From Candidatus Falkowbacteria bacterium (GTDB taxonomy: Bacteria; Patescibacteriota; Patescibacteriia; Patescibacteriales; Patescibacteriaceae), in assembly GCA_016699775.1 (NCBI GenBank), contig CP065010.1:874852-938851 (forward strand): DNA of 64,000 bases, written 5' to 3'. The notes under the pieces are model-generated. The model did no database searches, was not told the origin of the DNA, and saw nothing but the letters and a program-made list of their open reading frames with translations. Below, piece after piece: positions 62,807 through 64,000 of this stretch (its first letter is position 1; the number at the start of each line of letters is the position of its first letter). The position numbers and the translations under genes are program-made.

Positions 62807-63961
62807 CTAATATACTACTTGTAATACAGCTTTTTTTCTAGAATAAATTGTAATTTTTTCAATACTTTTTTCATTTATTTTAAATAAACGAGAGAAGTTT
62901 TCTAGTATTTTCTGTTTTAATTTATCTTTATTTTTTTCAGTGGTACTAAAAAATAAACGATTACTCTCCCACTGAGCATTAACTTCTCCGAAAGTTTCCT
63001 CATCTCCAGGAGATATATAATCAATTTCAATATAAAACAAACTTTTTTTATATAAAAAATATTTTATACACACATCAACCGATATTGAATCGTTAATGGG
63101 GTATGAAAAATTCACATTACTTGGTAAAGGAAATTGATTTGGATAACGCTCAGTTTGATCAAGCGCTGAGGGGTGAGCTGTATCACTATACTTCGATCTT
63201 TCATCCCAAAGTTTCTTAATCTTTTCTTTTTCAGGATCAGTTAAACGAATTAATTTTGCTACTTTATCAACTCTTTTTTTAAAACTTCCACGTTTAACAA
63301 GTGAATTAATAACTACTTCTATCGACTTAAAATGGTCTAGAACTATTTTTTCTGGACTATCTTTTACAAAATGCCCTATAGATGATCGGTATAAATACTT
63401 AATAGTACGTTCTAAAATATCATCATGGAAATTAAAAATGTTTTCAAGAAAATGTTGGGTATCTGCATGTCTCCAAATATTTAGCTCTGGGCGGTTTGGC
63501 AAATATATAATTCCACTCTTCACTATAAATTTCAAATCTGATTCCACCCCTTCGTCATCTAGAGCACTAATTTTATTTACCTGATAAAGATAAGGAGACA
63601 AAATACTATTTCTCTTAGTGTAGTTTTTAAAGTCTTGTGCATAAGAAACAGTTAAATATCTGCAAATTTTGTCAAAGTACCTTATTGCTCCTCCTACCGC
63701 TGAGTTTATGTCTCTCTCCTTAATATCATATATCATAACGTACTCGGATTTGAGCCTAATAGGATCGACATACAACAAGGTTGAAGCATATGTTACATAC
63801 TCATCATCCGAGAAAATGCTTTGTATTGGAGAGAATTTTTTTAGCCTTTGGTCTTCGAAAGAAATTTTCATGATTTCACAACCAAAAATTTTTCCAGGCG
63901 TAAGAACCTCTCCTATTATGAGAGCGTATATTCTATAATTTGGTTTTTCTAAACCAATCAT
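62807..63961 (-). CDS. Hypothetical protein, 384 residues, leaderless
   Basis: I recognise no family. The N-terminal 120 residues look alpha/beta (YRIYALIIGEVLTPGKIFGCEI), and the middle (DHFKSIEVVINSLVKRGSFKKRVDKVAKLI, about 215-245) is helical and ends with LWDERSKYSDTAHPS near 257-271, which recalls but does not match the R-x4-6-H of HEPN RNases. The C-terminal part is beta-rich. A TGCTATAAT at 63969-63977 (minus strand) leaves no leader. It converges on the recombinase gene with a 19-base gap and may be part of the island. Confidence 0.65.
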   Translation of the reverse strand: MIGLEKPNYRIYALIIGEVLTPGKIFGCEIMKISFEDQRLKKFSPIQSIFSDDEYVTYASTLLYVDPIRLKSEYVMIYDIKERDINSAVGGAIRYFDKICRYLTVSYAQDFKNYTKRNSILSPYLYQVNKISALDDEGVESDLKFIVKSGIIYLPNRPELNIWRHADTQHFLENIFNFHDDILERTIKYLYRSSIGHFVKDSPEKIVLDHFKSIEVVINSLVKRGSFKKRVDKVAKLIRLTDPEKEKIKKLWDERSKYSDTAHPSALDQTERYPNQFPLPSNVNFSYPINDSISVDVCIKYFLYKKSLFYIEIDYISPGDEETFGEVNAQWESNRLFFSTTEKNKDKLKQKILENFSRLFKINEKSIEKITIYSRKKAVLQVVY

Positions 63962-63968
63962 ATTTGCA

Positions 63969-63977
63969 ATTATAGCA
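63969..63977 (-). promoter_or_regulatory. Extended -10 promoter of the 384-residue gene
   Basis: TGCTATAAT on the minus strand ends 7 bases before the ATG at 63961, so the transcript would begin at or next to the start codon. No clear -35 box. Confidence 0.65.
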
Positions 63978-64000
63978 TTAAAAGACCGAACACACGGCTC

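Noticed and set aside
53606-62820. Imperfect similarity between GCTAAGTGTACTATTGT near 53622 and GCTAATATACTACTTGT near 62806, as a candidate attachment-site pair
   Set aside because: About 13-15 of 17 bases match, with gaps, in AT-rich sequence. No kinase sequence follows the right copy, so it cannot be called an attachment site.
62807-63961. HEPN RNase toxin for the 384-residue protein
   Set aside because: The Arg to His spacing in RSKYSDTAH is seven residues, outside the usual four to six, and no antitoxin is adjacent. It is kept as hypothetical.

Overview
The window is AT-rich bacterial chromosome and most resembles a member of the Candidate Phyla Radiation (Patescibacteria, Parcubacteria-like). 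The evidence is a 23S rRNA gene split by three group I introns carrying LAGLIDADG endonuclease genes, a 23S-5S unit with no 16S gene next to it, many secreted proteins built from modules common in that group (lamin-tail, DUF4215, FISUMP, thrombospondin type 3 repeats), a monomeric B12-dependent ribonucleotide reductase, and small operons of membrane proteins. TGA is used as a stop, so the code is standard. Family assignments rest on reading motifs; no search was run.

Layout. 1-2965: end of a large wall-anchored modular surface protein. 3059-9345: 5S and 23S rRNA (minus strand), with introns after E. coli positions U1931, U1951 and U2593, two AT-rich palindromic insertions, and complementary flanks that form the pre-23S processing stem. 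9346-14499: FtsK, small hypotheticals, a DUF378 protein and an ATP-grasp ligase. 14553-19027: a minus-strand run with radC, a small phosphatase-like protein, and an extracytoplasmic flavin electron-transfer module (FMN-binding protein, ApbE, NQR2/RnfD-FNR fusion). 19157-21931: XRE regulator, DUF2178 protein, DipZ-like CcdA-thioredoxin fusion and a secreted thioredoxin. 22275-25079: two FISUMP proteins, one fused to a type IV pilin N-terminus. 25127-29871: membrane-anchored NYN protein, cupin, VKOR-like protein, glutamine amidotransferase, PyrD. 30025-33803: putative cobalamin-uptake membrane protein, class II ribonucleotide reductase, cobalamin adenosyltransferase, then an ArsR-type regulator with a visible promoter and operator.

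33870-37606 is a compact operon with a CrtI-like desaturase, ABC1/UbiB kinase, SRPBCC and small membrane proteins. 37904-49436 is an accessory region of TspO-like, SOUL and MsrB genes, several secreted proteins (a beta-propeller protein and a Cys/His-rich protein among them), a decayed Fic-family gene and a frameshifted subtilase-like gene. 49645-53344 holds a TrmB-type regulator, a CoaD-P-loop kinase fusion, DUF3307 and a Nudix hydrolase.

From about 53606 to the right edge lies a mobile defence-type island. Its left edge cuts a P-loop kinase gene so that only the 3' part remains upstream of the Nudix gene. It carries a membrane protein, a large Eco57I-type methyltransferase, a PLD-nuclease/SNF2-helicase fusion, a serine recombinase and an unknown 384-residue protein. 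The right junction is not in the window. This module is the best candidate for a poorly described system here. The electron-transfer module and the rRNA intron and repeat architecture come next.
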